A stretch of DNA of 64,000 nucleotides from Paenibacillus sp. HGH0039 (GCF_000411255.1 NZ_KE150412.1:1885884-1949883); one strand, 5' to 3'; numbered from the stretch's first letter, positions 27,075-35,865 are shown. Notes: a model not told the origin generated them from the letters alone. Made by a program: numbers and translations.

Positions 27075-27222
27075 CGTTAAGGTCCTCCCGGTTTTACCCG
27101 AATAAGCTTCTATCTTTTATTATGAAGACGGAATATTAGGGGAAATCACGGAAGGCATTAAGGTTGTGTTAAAACGCGCCTCATTTATAAACGGCTATAA
27201 CCGGCAATTCCTGAGGAAAGTA

Positions 27223-27277
27223 TTGACAGCAAGTAGAAAATGCTATTTAATAACGAATGAGAATGATTATCATAATC
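27223..27277 (+). promoter_or_regulatory. Sigma-A promoter with Fur box before the siderophore-binding gene
   Basis: TTGACA (27223-27228) and TTTAAT (27246-27251) are 17 bases apart. A 19-bp Fur-type box GAGAATGATTATCATAATC lies just downstream at 27259-27277 over the transcription start. Iron-loaded Fur would repress the gene. Confidence 0.88.
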
Positions 27278-27336
27278 AATTTTAAATAAATAACCCATTC
27301 TCTATTCCTACATAATCCTTAAGGGGGAACTATGAA

Positions 27337-28332
27337 ATGAACCGTCCTAAACGGTCCTTGTCTACACTGGCTCTTTTAATTTTTACGATTTTCGCCTTGG
27401 CTGTATCCGGGTGCAGCAAACCAGGCACGGCTCCCGCCGCTTCAACGGCTCCGAACACGGCATCACCGGCGCCAGCCGAAGCCGGTACCGCTCGTAAAGT
27501 GAAACATGCGATGGGAGAGACCGAAATCAAAGGCACTCCGCAGCGCGTCGTGATTCTGACCAACGAAGGAACCGAGGCTCTTCTGGAGCTTGGCGTCAAA
27601 CCCGTCGGAGCCGTTAAATCCGGTGTCGGCAAAACGTGGTACCCGCACATCAAAGATGCGATGCAGGGCGTCACGGATCTGGGAGAGGAAGTCCAGCCGA
27701 ACCTGGAACTGATCGTCACTCTCAAACCCGATCTCATTATCGGAAACAAAGTCCGACACGAGAAAATATACACCCAGTTGCAAAAGATCGCCCCGACGGT
27801 TTTTGCCGAAACGTTAACCGGACAGTGGAAAGGAAACTTCAAGCTCTACGCCGAAGCCTTAAATAAAAAAACCGAGGGTGAGAAAGCCCTAGCCGCTTAC
27901 GACAAGCATGTGGCGGATGTGAAAGCGAAATTCGGCTCCAAGACATCGGCCAAAGTATCTATCGTCCGCTTCCTCCCGGGAGCCGTCCGTATTTATCAGA
28001 ACGATACGTTCTCCGGCGTCATCCTTAAGGATTTGGGCTTCGCCCGTCCGGCGGCTCAGGATAAGAACGCCTTCATGGAGGTCATTACGAAGGAGCGTAT
28101 GGTCGATATGGACGGAGATATCCTCTTCTACTTCAATTCCGACTACGATGATTCCAAAGGCGGCACGAAAACCCAGCAGGAATGGATGTCGGACCCGCTC
28201 TACAAAAATCTTAACGCGGCCAAAACCGACAAAGCTTTCCAAATCGATGAAATCATCTGGAATACTTCAGGCGGAATCAAAGCCGCCAACCTGATGCTGG
28301 ACGATTTGGTGAAGTACGCGGATAAGCTGTAG
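27337..28332 (+). CDS. Iron-siderophore ABC transporter substrate-binding lipoprotein
   Basis: This 331-residue protein starts at ATG 27337 after AAGGGGG; an ATGAAATGA mini-frame overlaps just before. The signal peptide ends in the lipobox VSGC (Cys 25), so the mature protein is membrane anchored. A Ser/Thr/Ala/Pro linker leads to a type III periplasmic-binding fold: RVVILTNEGTEALLELGVKPVG, PNLELIVTLKPDLIIGNKVRHEKIYTQLQKIAPTV. This is the FecB/FhuD-like family that presents ferric siderophores. No permease or ATPase gene is adjacent, so it must work with a transporter encoded elsewhere. A Fur box controls it. Confidence 0.9.
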   Translation: MNRPKRSLSTLALLIFTIFALAVSGCSKPGTAPAASTAPNTASPAPAEAGTARKVKHAMGETEIKGTPQRVVILTNEGTEALLELGVKPVGAVKSGVGKTWYPHIKDAMQGVTDLGEEVQPNLELIVTLKPDLIIGNKVRHEKIYTQLQKIAPTVFAETLTGQWKGNFKLYAEALNKKTEGEKALAAYDKHVADVKAKFGSKTSAKVSIVRFLPGAVRIYQNDTFSGVILKDLGFARPAAQDKNAFMEVITKERMVDMDGDILFYFNSDYDDSKGGTKTQQEWMSDPLYKNLNAAKTDKAFQIDEIIWNTSGGIKAANLMLDDLVKYADKL

Positions 28333-28403
28333 GCCAAGAAAAATCCGAACTTTTTAATGTTTTAACGTAAAACCTATTTCATGGACTTGAACTAATGTGA
28401 ATT

Positions 28404-28432
28404 GACCGCCTTCTTTTTGGGCGGTTTTCTTT
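28404..28432 (+). terminator. Intrinsic terminator after the binding-protein gene
   Basis: GACCGCC pairs with GGGCGGTT across an 8-base loop and is followed by a T-rich run. Confidence 0.8.
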
Positions 28433-28474
28433 TGGACCAAATCCTTCTTGCCTTCAGCAGCTCTAAACGCGAAA

Positions 28475-28516
28475 AAAAAGAACCTTCCCCATTAAAAACG
28501 GAGCAAGGTTCTTTAC
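28475..28516 (-). terminator. Intrinsic terminator after efeU
   Basis: On the minus strand AAAGAACCTTGCTCC pairs with GGGGAAGGTTCTTT (one bulge), followed by eight T. It lies directly after the efeU stop codon. Confidence 0.85.
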
Positions 28517-28522
28517 GAAAGG

Positions 28523-30373
28523 TTAGCGTTCGGTCAGAGCAGGCTCTGAAGACGCCTTACCGGATCTGCTTCTAAGCAGTTTCGCCGCTATGTAAGCGAG
28601 CAGCGCCAACTGAGGGAGCAGCGTTTCCCAGGTCGGATAAATTCCCAGCCAGCCCACGGACGGAAGTCCGGATGCGGAATGAGCAGGTACAACCGACGCG
28701 ACTTGCAGGGAATGGATACTTTCCCCGAGGAAGCGGAAAACGAGGTAGTAGATAAGCGCCGACGCCGTCATAAAAAAGGGCCGGATCGGCAATTTGGCAC
28801 TCAGCCGGATAATGGCAAAACCAATGCCGATCAGCAGCAGGAGCGTCACTCCGATACCGAGAAACAGCTGAGACGGCGCAATCGAAGGCGCCATACCCAC
28901 GTAAAAGATCGTCGTTTCCGCCCCTTCGCGAAGAATGGCGAGAAGAGAGACCGCGAACAGCGACCATAAGCTTCCACCGGCCAGGGCGCTGCCCATCTGC
29001 CGGTCAATGTAGCTGTTCCACGCTTTCACATTGGATTTGGCGTGCAGCCAGTTGCCCACGGTCAGCATAAGAACGACGGAAAGGAGCCCTGTTCCGCCTT
29101 CAATGAACTCCCGTGTACTGCCCGAGGCAGCCTGGGAAATCATATAGGAAAGCAGGAACGCCATTGCCGCGCTCAGAAGCAGCCCGCTTCCGACGCCCGA
29201 CCAGATCCACCTGCGCTTATCCCCGTTGCCGGTTCGCTTCAAATAAGCGAGCAGCGCCGAGATGACGAGAATCGCTTCGAGGCCCTCGCGCAGCAGAATA
29301 AGCCCGGCGTCCACGGCCGTGTACCGCTTCTCGCCTGTCATAGGCTGAAGCTGTTCCCGCATGGCCGCGATGACTTCCTTCGCCTTATCGCCCGCAGGCG
29401 GAACCGACATGAGATAACGCGAAGCTTCCGTCATCTGGTTTTCGATCTGCGTATAGACGGCCGCGGAACGGATTCTGACCTGGCCTTCGGCAGAAGGCCA
29501 CTTTTGGATAAAAGCCTGCATCTGTCCCGCCGCTTCCGTATGATGTCCGGCCGCAATGTCCGAAGAAGCCTGGTCGAGAATCCCGATAAGCTCCGCAACG
29601 GACATGTCTGCGGGTTCCGGGGCTTTGGATACGATTTTGCCGGCCGTATAGTCGTTCACGAGCTGAATGAGAGCCGCGGTTTCACCCGCAGCCTGCTCCG
29701 GCTGTGTGGGCTCGGCCTGCAGAGCCACGCGGATCATGCTCATTTGCGTCTCCATTCCGCTGTATACGGTAAAATTATCGCTTCGGATAGCCTGCTCGAC
29801 TTTGAGCCATCCGTTGTTCAACGTTTTATAGTCGTTATACGCCTGAGTTAAGTCGCCCGACTGGATGCTCGCAGCCAGCTTGGTCATGACGGGGAGCAGA
29901 CTGGCCGCCGTATCCTGCCCGGACTGGCCCGTTTTCGCGTCCTGCCGGCCTTCCTTCGCATACTTGTTCACGGCCTTGGCCAGTTCGGACAGAGCCGCGG
30001 TTGCGGCCTTGGGGTCCTTATCCCCCTCAGCGACCGTTTTCTTCGCATGCGCCAAGGCCGAGTTGACATTCGCTGCCGCAGCGGTGGACTTGGCGGCCTC
30101 AGCCTGCCAAAGCTTATCGGCCTCCGCCAGATGCTCGGCGGCTTTCGTCCAGCTTCCCTGCCCGGCTTCAACGAGCGCTCCTCCGACAACGGGAAGCATT
30201 CCGTCCGCGCCCGACGCCTTACTGTCGCCGGCCGCTAAAACGGGAGAGTATCCGGTCCCGGCCGCCGTTACGCTGATCAGCAGCAGAAGCGCTGCCAGAC
30301 CGATTTTGAAAACGCTCCGGCTTGCGGCCAAAGAAAGGCTGCGTTTTTTCCGTTTAAAAAAGGGTGTCGCCAA
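28523..30373 (-). CDS. efeU: Ferrous/ferric iron permease, FTR1 family (EfeU/YwbL)
   Basis: This 616-residue protein starts at a TTG at 30373 inside the end of efeB, with GGAGGGCGG before it, so translation is coupled. The N-terminus has a membrane/signal segment (~22-40) and a ~300-residue extracytoplasmic helical domain. The C-terminal FTR1 channel has seven spans with two REGxE iron motifs, REGLE (362-366) and REGAE (482-486). Together with EfeO and EfeB it imports iron after peroxidase processing. The long N-terminal domain is typical of the Bacillus YwbL form but longer than E. coli EfeU (276). Confidence 0.9.
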   Translation of the reverse strand: MATPFFKRKKRSLSLAASRSVFKIGLAALLLLISVTAAGTGYSPVLAAGDSKASGADGMLPVVGGALVEAGQGSWTKAAEHLAEADKLWQAEAAKSTAAAANVNSALAHAKKTVAEGDKDPKAATAALSELAKAVNKYAKEGRQDAKTGQSGQDTAASLLPVMTKLAASIQSGDLTQAYNDYKTLNNGWLKVEQAIRSDNFTVYSGMETQMSMIRVALQAEPTQPEQAAGETAALIQLVNDYTAGKIVSKAPEPADMSVAELIGILDQASSDIAAGHHTEAAGQMQAFIQKWPSAEGQVRIRSAAVYTQIENQMTEASRYLMSVPPAGDKAKEVIAAMREQLQPMTGEKRYTAVDAGLILLREGLEAILVISALLAYLKRTGNGDKRRWIWSGVGSGLLLSAAMAFLLSYMISQAASGSTREFIEGGTGLLSVVLMLTVGNWLHAKSNVKAWNSYIDRQMGSALAGGSLWSLFAVSLLAILREGAETTIFYVGMAPSIAPSQLFLGIGVTLLLLIGIGFAIIRLSAKLPIRPFFMTASALIYYLVFRFLGESIHSLQVASVVPAHSASGLPSVGWLGIYPTWETLLPQLALLAYIAAKLLRSRSGKASSEPALTER

Positions 30374-31652
30374 TATATCCGCCCTCCTTCACGCCGGGAA
30401 AGCAGGCAAAAACCGCACTGCCGATATGCACGATATATTCATTTAGCTTATCGCTCTTGCCCAGCGCTTTCTGAATGGGAACAAACTGTTTGCGCGGATC
30501 GCGCTGGTAGCAAACGAACAAGAGACCTGCATCCAGCTGGCCTGTTTTGTGGTCTATTCCGGTTGAATAGGAGTAAGATCTGCGCAGAATTTTGACGGAA
30601 CCGTCTCCTCGGGCCAGCTTGAAGTGCGACGTAGCCGGAATGACCGGCTTGCCGGAGGCGTCCTTCTTCTCCATATCGGGCGAATCGAACTCGCCCGATG
30701 CGCCGAGCGGAGCGCCGCTGTTCCTGTGACGGCCGAAGGTGGCCTCCTGATCCGCCAGCGTCGACCGGTCCCAGACCTCGATCCGCATCCGGATCCGGCG
30801 GACGACCATATAGCTTCCGCCGTGCATCCAGCCGCTTCCGTCCGCGCTGTCCGCCCACACGACCTTCTTCATCTCCTGCTCATCCTTCACATCCGGATTG
30901 CCGGTGCCGTCCTTGAAGCCCATCAGGTTGCGCGGTGTCGCTTTGGCCGGGTCCGAATATCCCGTCCGCTGGAAGCCTTCCTGCGTCCAGCGGAGGACGG
31001 CCTTGCCCCGTGCGATGCGTGCCAGATTGCGGATCGCGTGGAACGCGATCTGCATATCGTTGGCGCACACCTGCACGCACAGATCGCCGCCGCACCATTC
31101 CGGCCGCAGCTCGTCGCCGCCGAAAGCCGGCAGATCCTGGATGGCCTCGGGCTTTTTGCCCGCGAGACCGAAGCGGCCGTCGAAGAACGACGGCCCGGCC
31201 CCGAAGGTTATCGTCGTCCGGGACGATGTGAGTCCCGCCGCCTCCCCCGTATCGGAGGGAGGAAGCAGCTCGTTGCCGTCGTCCTGGCCGACCATTTTGC
31301 CCTGAGCCATGTTAGCCGCTGCGGCCGTCCATGCCTGGAAGAGCTTGCGTACTTCCGCGAGGGAAGAAGCCGTCACGTCGAATGCCGCAAAGCAGATGAA
31401 ATCCTGGACGGGTGTAACGATACCCGCCTGGTGACCGCCGTAGAAAGGCACCGTGCCCTGGGGATCCGTTTCGGCTCCGGAGGCGGAAAACGCCTTTTCC
31501 GTTTTGGACGCCTGCGCCGCAACGATTCCTCCAACGCCGCCAGCGCCAAGCAATAGCCCGGCGCCGCCAACTCCGGCCAGCTTCAGAATATCTCTGCGGC
31601 TGAGCGGTTTATCGAAAAATCCTTTTTTCTGATCGTTATCGTTCCCGCTCAT
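30354..31652 (-). CDS. efeB: Tat-exported DyP-type heme peroxidase (EfeB/YwbN)
   Basis: This 432-residue protein carries a twin-arginine signal (SRRDILKLAGVGGAGLL, ~18-34), so it is exported folded with heme. The DyP signature GFKDGTGNP is at ~235-243, and the proximal His lies in the later GRHRNSG/TSHFKLARG region. It overlaps efeO by four bases (ATGA) and efeU by 20. EfeB oxidises Fe(II) or takes iron from heme for the FTR1 permease. In Bacillus subtilis YwbN is a known Tat substrate. Confidence 0.92.
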   Translation of the reverse strand: MSGNDNDQKKGFFDKPLSRRDILKLAGVGGAGLLLGAGGVGGIVAAQASKTEKAFSASGAETDPQGTVPFYGGHQAGIVTPVQDFICFAAFDVTASSLAEVRKLFQAWTAAAANMAQGKMVGQDDGNELLPPSDTGEAAGLTSSRTTITFGAGPSFFDGRFGLAGKKPEAIQDLPAFGGDELRPEWCGGDLCVQVCANDMQIAFHAIRNLARIARGKAVLRWTQEGFQRTGYSDPAKATPRNLMGFKDGTGNPDVKDEQEMKKVVWADSADGSGWMHGGSYMVVRRIRMRIEVWDRSTLADQEATFGRHRNSGAPLGASGEFDSPDMEKKDASGKPVIPATSHFKLARGDGSVKILRRSYSYSTGIDHKTGQLDAGLLFVCYQRDPRKQFVPIQKALGKSDKLNEYIVHIGSAVFACFPGVKEGGYIGDTLF

Positions 31653-32536
31653 TTCGCAGCCGCTCCCAAAATCGTTCCCATTTGAGAAAGGGGCTCGGCC
31701 AGCGCATCCAGCAGGCGGCTCAATTTTTTCGTGTCATCCTGCTTCAATTTCTCGTAAGAGACATACCCGTCCCCTTCTTTGTAGGCGGCAAGCGCCTGTT
31801 CCAGGTCTTTGAACTTCGCTCCGATCGTTTCTTCGAGCGCCGCGTCCTTGCTCTTGAGCTTAGGCTGCAGGAGGGTGTAAATCTTCTTCGCCCCCTCGAC
31901 ATTCGCCACGAAATCATACAGATCGGTATGCGAATAACGCTCCTCTTCCCCCGTCACTTTGGAGGCGGATACTTCGTTCAAAAGTTCAACCGCACCCGTT
32001 ACAAGCAGACCCGAATCCACCTCGACCGTTTCGATCAGGGCACGAAGCTGCTTCGCATCGTTCAAAAGACGGTCCGCATACTCTTCTTGGCCCTTCGTCG
32101 TGTTTTTCTGCCAGAGCGCCTGTTCGATGCGGTGAAATCCGCGCCAGTCTTTCTCTTCGACATCGTTCTCGCGGGCATCGATATTCGGATCCAAGTCACC
32201 GAGAGCTTCGGCGATCGGTTCGATTCGTTCATAATACATCCGGGTCGGCGCGTACAGTTTTTTGGCTTCTTCAACATTTCCGGATTTAACGGCCTTCACG
32301 AACTTTTCCGTTTCTTTGACGAACAGATCGGATTGTTCCGTGGCATACGTGCGGTAAGCGTCGAGAATCGGTTTCCACGATTCATCGCCTGCCGGAGCCG
32401 GAGTTGCCGCTGCCGCTGCCGGTGTCGCTTTGGCATCCGGAGTTGCTGAAGCACCCGCGTTTTCATTGTTTTTGGAACCACATCCCGTAAAAAGCACCGT
32501 GCAGGCTGCAAAAAGCGCGACATAACGAATCTTCAT
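31649..32536 (-). CDS. efeO: EfeO/YwbM-type iron-binding lipoprotein (M75/imelysin-like)
   Basis: This 295-residue protein starts at ATG 32536 after TTGAGGAG. A signal peptide with lipobox FTGC (Cys ~19) and an Ala/Pro/Thr linker leads to the EfeO domain, an all-helical M75-like fold: RTYATEQSDLFVKETEKFVKAVKSG, APTRMYYERIEPIAEALGDLDPNIDARENDVEEKDWRGFHRIE and DRLLNDAKQLRALIETVEVD. The HxxE-type iron site is represented by the GFHRIEQ segment. It probably hands iron to EfeU. It is the first gene of the operon, behind a Fur-controlled promoter. Confidence 0.9.
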   Translation of the reverse strand: MKIRYVALFAACTVLFTGCGSKNNENAGASATPDAKATPAAAAATPAPAGDESWKPILDAYRTYATEQSDLFVKETEKFVKAVKSGNVEEAKKLYAPTRMYYERIEPIAEALGDLDPNIDARENDVEEKDWRGFHRIEQALWQKNTTKGQEEYADRLLNDAKQLRALIETVEVDSGLLVTGAVELLNEVSASKVTGEEERYSHTDLYDFVANVEGAKKIYTLLQPKLKSKDAALEETIGAKFKDLEQALAAYKEGDGYVSYEKLKQDDTKKLSRLLDALAEPLSQMGTILGAAAK

Positions 32537-32623
32537 AAAAGACAACTCCTCAAGTTCTTTTGGCTGAAAACAGGATGATAAAGCATGGTTTTTCATGTCC
32601 GTTCATCACAAATTCCCAAAACG

Positions 32624-32656
32624 AGTATATCAACAATGAGAATCGTTATCAATATC
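32624..32656 (-). promoter_or_regulatory. Promoter with Fur box before efeO
   Basis: On the minus strand TTGATA (32652-32647) and TATACT (32629-32624) are 17 bases apart. The 19-bp GAGAATCGTTATCAATATC (32638-32656) overlaps the -35 and spacer and matches the Fur box well. Confidence 0.83.
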
Positions 32657-32715
32657 TTTTTTTGGTAAAACGGTCGTTTTTTGCATTCTATTCCGTTAGC
32701 CCTTTTTTAAAAAAA

Positions 32716-32745
32716 TTGACAAGAACAAATGTTCTCGTTTATACT
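32716..32745 (+). promoter_or_regulatory. Promoter with a LexA-like box for the VOC gene
   Basis: TTGACA (32716-32721) and TATACT (32740-32745) are 18 bases apart. The spacer contains AGAACAAATGTTCT (32722-32735), which keeps the GAAC-N4-GTTC core of Gram-positive LexA boxes and is itself palindromic. It may be SOS-controlled or bind another repressor. Confidence 0.65.
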
Positions 32746-32772
32746 GTTTACAAGAGATTCCAGGAGGTTTTT

Positions 32773-33165
32773 ATGCTTCATCACGTCGAAATCAATGTGT
32801 CCGATTTGAATGAATCGGCTCCGTTCTGGGAATGGCTGCTGAGCCAGCTGGGTTACGAAACGTTCCAGCGCTGGGAGAAAGGAATCAGTTGGAAGTGCGG
32901 AGATACGTATTTGGTTTTTGTTCAGACCGAAGAACGTTTCCTGGACCTTCCTTACCACAGGCGGCGTACCGGTTTGAACCATCTCGCCTTTCACGCGAAA
33001 TCCAGAGAGCAGGTAGACGGATTGACGGAGGCTTTAACGGCAAAAGGCGTCCGTGTCTTGTACCGGGAACAGCATCCGCATGCGGGCGGCCCCCGGCATT
33101 ATGCCGTTTATTTTGAAGACCCGGACCGGATCAAGGTCGAAGTGGTTGCTCCCGACGACGTTTAG
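32773..33165 (+). CDS. VOC-family (glyoxalase/dioxygenase fold) protein
   Basis: This 130-residue single-module protein starts at ATG 32773 after CAGGAGG. It shows the vicinal-oxygen-chelate pattern: LHHVEINVSDLNESAPFWEWLLSQLGYE, LNHLAFHAKSREQVDGLTEAL and the last strand YAVYFEDPDRIKVEVV. Metal ligands would be H4 or so, the His of LNHLAF and the Glu of IKVEVV. Members include glyoxalase I, ring-cleaving dioxygenases and fosfomycin/bleomycin resistance proteins. The LexA-like promoter box hints at a stress or resistance role; no substrate can be named. Confidence 0.83.
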   Translation: MLHHVEINVSDLNESAPFWEWLLSQLGYETFQRWEKGISWKCGDTYLVFVQTEERFLDLPYHRRRTGLNHLAFHAKSREQVDGLTEALTAKGVRVLYREQHPHAGGPRHYAVYFEDPDRIKVEVVAPDDV

Positions 33166-33199
33166 CGGGTTGCCCGTCTTTGTTTTGCTTGGCGGACAA

Positions 33200-33232
33200 A
33201 AAAAGAGAGTCCCGGCAGGACTCTCTCTCTTC
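33200..33232. terminator. Bidirectional terminator between VOC and nadR-like genes
   Basis: GAGAGTCC-CGGCA-GGACTCTC is a perfect 8-bp stem with an A run on the left and a T/C-rich run on the right. Confidence 0.75.
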
Positions 33233-33244
33233 CATGGCTGCGGA

Positions 33245-34267
33245 TTATGCCAGCACTTCGGCGAGGCTGCGGTATTTCCGGTGTTTGGCCAATACGGCGT
33301 TAACCCGGGCAGCTCGCTCCTCCAGCGTGCCGCTGAGCACGAAATAAGGGATACGGCGCATGTTCAGATCCGCCAGAATCTGTTTCTGGAACAGATTCCG
33401 CTGGGCATCGCCCGACCGGTCCCACGTGTCGTCGTAAGGAATATCGGTATCGCATACGAATACCAAATCGTATCGTGCAGCGGCAGCTTCCGCCAATTCA
33501 TGAAGCTTCGGCAGCGCCCCGCCGTGATAATACATCGAGAACCGCAGCGTTGTACGGGCGTCGGTATCGACGAATACATACTTATTGGCTTCCTCCGTCA
33601 GCTTCTCCTCCCTCCGCAGGTGCCCCTCCGCGATTTCCAGGAGCTGCTCTTTTGACAAACGGCGGCCGATCTGGTGCTCCGCCCAATATTCCCTCCCGTA
33701 TTCGGGCATCCAATTCGTTCCGTGAAGATTCGCCAAGTAACCGGCGAGCGTTGTTTTTCCGGTCGACGGAGCCCCCAGAAACACAACCTTCGTGATCAAA
33801 TCCCGATAAACGACAGGATCTACATAACGGCGCTGACCGTACGGGTCGTGACGAACCCGTGTGCCGGAGACAGGTACCGTCAGACGGCCGGGATCTACCT
33901 GCCTGTTATGCGCACCCAGCGCGGCACTTACATGTTCTCCGTATTTTTCGCTGGAATAGAAACGCGTAATCTTTCTGCCGCCGAGCATGGCGAGAATGTG
34001 CTCTTCGTGCATCCTTTGAATCTCAGGCGTATACCCGTTCTCTACCGGTCCGTCCCAGGCTTCAATCACTTCAACGCCGGGATACAGCGTCCGTATCCAT
34101 TTGGCCCGTACCGGGAGCGGAACATCCGTGACATCCGGGCTGTCATAGATGAGCACGATCACGTCGTCGTTTTCCTCTATCGCCGTCTCAATCATCAATT
34201 GGTGCCCCTTATGAAGCGGAGCGAATTTCCCGAGAGTGAGTCCGGTAGTTTTCGATTGCGTATTCAT
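33245..34267 (-). CDS. nadR: NadR-like bifunctional NMN adenylyltransferase/ribosylnicotinamide kinase
   Basis: This 340-residue protein begins at ATG 34267; another ATG at 34273 overlaps the pnuC stop (ATGA), but its ribosome site would be too close. The N-terminal nucleotidyltransferase domain has GKFAPLHKGHQ (13-23, the HxGH motif) and SGTRVR (134-139). The C-terminal kinase domain has a P-loop GAPSTGKTT (165-173) and VFVDTDARTTLRFSMYY. It would phosphorylate nicotinamide riboside and adenylate NMN to NAD. It lacks the N-terminal HTH of enterobacterial NadR, as in other two-domain forms. Overlap with pnuC shows the shared job of NAD salvage. Confidence 0.9.
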   Translation of the reverse strand: MNTQSKTTGLTLGKFAPLHKGHQLMIETAIEENDDVIVLIYDSPDVTDVPLPVRAKWIRTLYPGVEVIEAWDGPVENGYTPEIQRMHEEHILAMLGGRKITRFYSSEKYGEHVSAALGAHNRQVDPGRLTVPVSGTRVRHDPYGQRRYVDPVVYRDLITKVVFLGAPSTGKTTLAGYLANLHGTNWMPEYGREYWAEHQIGRRLSKEQLLEIAEGHLRREEKLTEEANKYVFVDTDARTTLRFSMYYHGGALPKLHELAEAAAARYDLVFVCDTDIPYDDTWDRSGDAQRNLFQKQILADLNMRRIPYFVLSGTLEERAARVNAVLAKHRKYRSLAEVLA

Positions 34268-34269
34268 TT

Positions 34270-34956
34270 TCATGCACCTCTTTCCGTGCTGTGAGGATTT
34301 CCCGCAGGCTCCGGGGTAAGACGAAACCCTTCCGCGGCGGTATAGTTTCTTTTCCACGTAATCAGTCCGGCTATCGCGATGATCAGGTAGATCAGATACA
34401 AGAACGCAATCGCATCCAACCCCTTGTAGGCGTACATGCCGATCGACAGCACATCCACCGCAATCCAGACCGTCCAATTTTCCAGAATCTTAGCCGATAA
34501 GAGCAGCTGGGCAATGATGCTAAGCGTAGCGATACATGCATCCGCATAAGGGATGGAGGCGTCGGTATACTTGTGCAGAACATATCCCCAGCCCGCCGTC
34601 GCGCCAATCAGGAACAGAACCAGAGGAAGGATCAGCCACGGCGCTATTTTCCTCGTCGGACGCACGCCCGCTCCTCCTCTTTTTGTGAGCCATACGATCC
34701 AGCCATAGATGCTCAACAGGAAAAAGAAAACTTGAAGCGCCATATCCGCATAGAGCTTTACCTCCCAGAACATATAGAAGAAACAGGCCACATTAACCAG
34801 TGAAATCGGCCACGACCATATGTTTTCTCTGGCCGTCAGCCAGACGCAAAGCAATCCTGTCGTTGTAGCTGCGATTTCAAAAGCCGACGAAGCAGTCAGC
34901 CAGGCAACCGTCAGCATCGCGGCAAGCAGCACAAGCATGGTTCCCGTTTTTTTCAT
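34270..34956 (-). CDS. pnuC: Nicotinamide riboside transporter PnuC
   Basis: This 228-residue integral membrane protein starts at ATG 34956 after TTGGAGGG. It has about seven hydrophobic segments and the PnuC features NIWSWPISLVNVACFFYMFWEVKLYADMALQVFFFLLSIYGWIVW (the N..W..FWE..L..D..LQ..F core). It carries nicotinamide riboside by facilitated diffusion driven by phosphorylation in the cytosol, here by the coupled NadR-like kinase. It lies behind an NrtR-type operator. Confidence 0.92.
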   Translation of the reverse strand: MKKTGTMLVLLAAMLTVAWLTASSAFEIAATTTGLLCVWLTARENIWSWPISLVNVACFFYMFWEVKLYADMALQVFFFLLSIYGWIVWLTKRGGAGVRPTRKIAPWLILPLVLFLIGATAGWGYVLHKYTDASIPYADACIATLSIIAQLLLSAKILENWTVWIAVDVLSIGMYAYKGLDAIAFLYLIYLIIAIAGLITWKRNYTAAEGFRLTPEPAGNPHSTERGA

Positions 34957-34990
34957 TTCATTCCCTCCAAATAATTAATTTAATAATATT

Positions 34991-35007
34991 ATAATGACAA
35001 TATCAAA
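34991..35007. promoter_or_regulatory. NrtR operator candidate upstream of pnuC-nadR
   Basis: ATAATGACAATATCAAA lies ~35 bp before the pnuC start. The complementary form of almost the same word is found before nrtR (one base different), so both are likely bound by the same factor. Confidence 0.65.
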
Positions 35008-35022
35008 ACCTAAAAGAAAAGC

Positions 35023-35793
35023 CTAGCTGTACAATGACAGCTGAGGCACATCTCCGGTAAACCGGTAAAGCTGAGCCGCACGCTGTGAATAGCGGTTGGA
35101 AAATTTGCGCTCGCCCCGGGAATCCCTCGCTTCCTCTATAATTCCTTTGCGGCTTTGAGTGGAGGTGATTTTGCGGATAAAATTTTTCTCCTCAAATTCC
35201 GGGACAAGCGTCCGGATAACTTGATAGAGCTCGCTGATCGTGAATTCTTCGGGAAGAAATTCCTTGGCGATAATCGTCGTCAGCATCTGCCTGCGGACTT
35301 GATCCAAAGCGTCTTGAAGAATCTGCTTGTGATCGAAGGCCAACTCCATCCGGAGCGCCTCTTCTACGGAGAAAAGCTTAACATCGGCTGCGTCATCCGC
35401 TGCCTGACGCCCCGCCAAATACTGTTCATGCACCAGCGCGAAGAAAGCATGCGAGATAATCCAGCCTCGCGGATCTCGGCCAGGCGTGCTGTATACATTG
35501 AAGTATTCAATGTGTACCTCCTGGACTCCGGTTTCTTCACTCAGCTCGCGCTTTGCGCAATCGTAAACGGTCTCCGTCTCCTTGCAGAAGCCTCCGGGAA
35601 GTGCCCATTGGCCGGCGAACGGCCAGCCTTTGCGTTGGATGAGCAAAACCTGCAGCTCCCGGTGGGGCAAAGATTTTTTGGCCGTGCCGCGCTCGGTCGA
35701 AGTGATCGTAAAAATCACGATATCCGCGGGAGCGCCGTCCGGGGTTCTGTATTTGCCCGCCGAGTAATTCTCGTCCTCCAAATTCGGGTTCAT
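35023..35793 (-). CDS. nrtR: NrtR-type Nudix transcriptional regulator of NAD metabolism
   Basis: This 256-residue protein starts at ATG 35793 after GGCAGGTG. The N-terminal Nudix fold (~20-165) contains a complete Nudix box, GFCKETETVYDCAKREL followed by SEETGV (68-90), so hydrolase activity may remain, unlike many NrtRs. The C-terminal ~80 residues form a winged helix (FTISELYQVIRTLVPEFEEKNFIRKITSTQSRKGIIEE). NrtR represses NAD genes and is released by ADP-ribose or related ligands. Here it is next to pnuC-nadR and has matching operators before both transcription units. Confidence 0.88.
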   Translation of the reverse strand: MNPNLEDENYSAGKYRTPDGAPADIVIFTITSTERGTAKKSLPHRELQVLLIQRKGWPFAGQWALPGGFCKETETVYDCAKRELSEETGVQEVHIEYFNVYSTPGRDPRGWIISHAFFALVHEQYLAGRQAADDAADVKLFSVEEALRMELAFDHKQILQDALDQVRRQMLTTIIAKEFLPEEFTISELYQVIRTLVPEFEEKNFIRKITSTQSRKGIIEEARDSRGERKFSNRYSQRAAQLYRFTGDVPQLSLYS

Positions 35794-35836
35794 GTTTGCA
35801 CCTGCCGTTTCTTAGAGAAAAGAAATATATCGTCAA

Positions 35837-35853
35837 TTTGATATTATCATTAT
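35837..35853. promoter_or_regulatory. NrtR operator candidate upstream of nrtR
   Basis: TTTGATATTATCATTAT is the reverse complement, with one change, of the word at 34991-35007. It lies 44 bp before the nrtR start, fitting autoregulation. Confidence 0.63.
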
Positions 35854-35865
35854 GACATATTAAAA

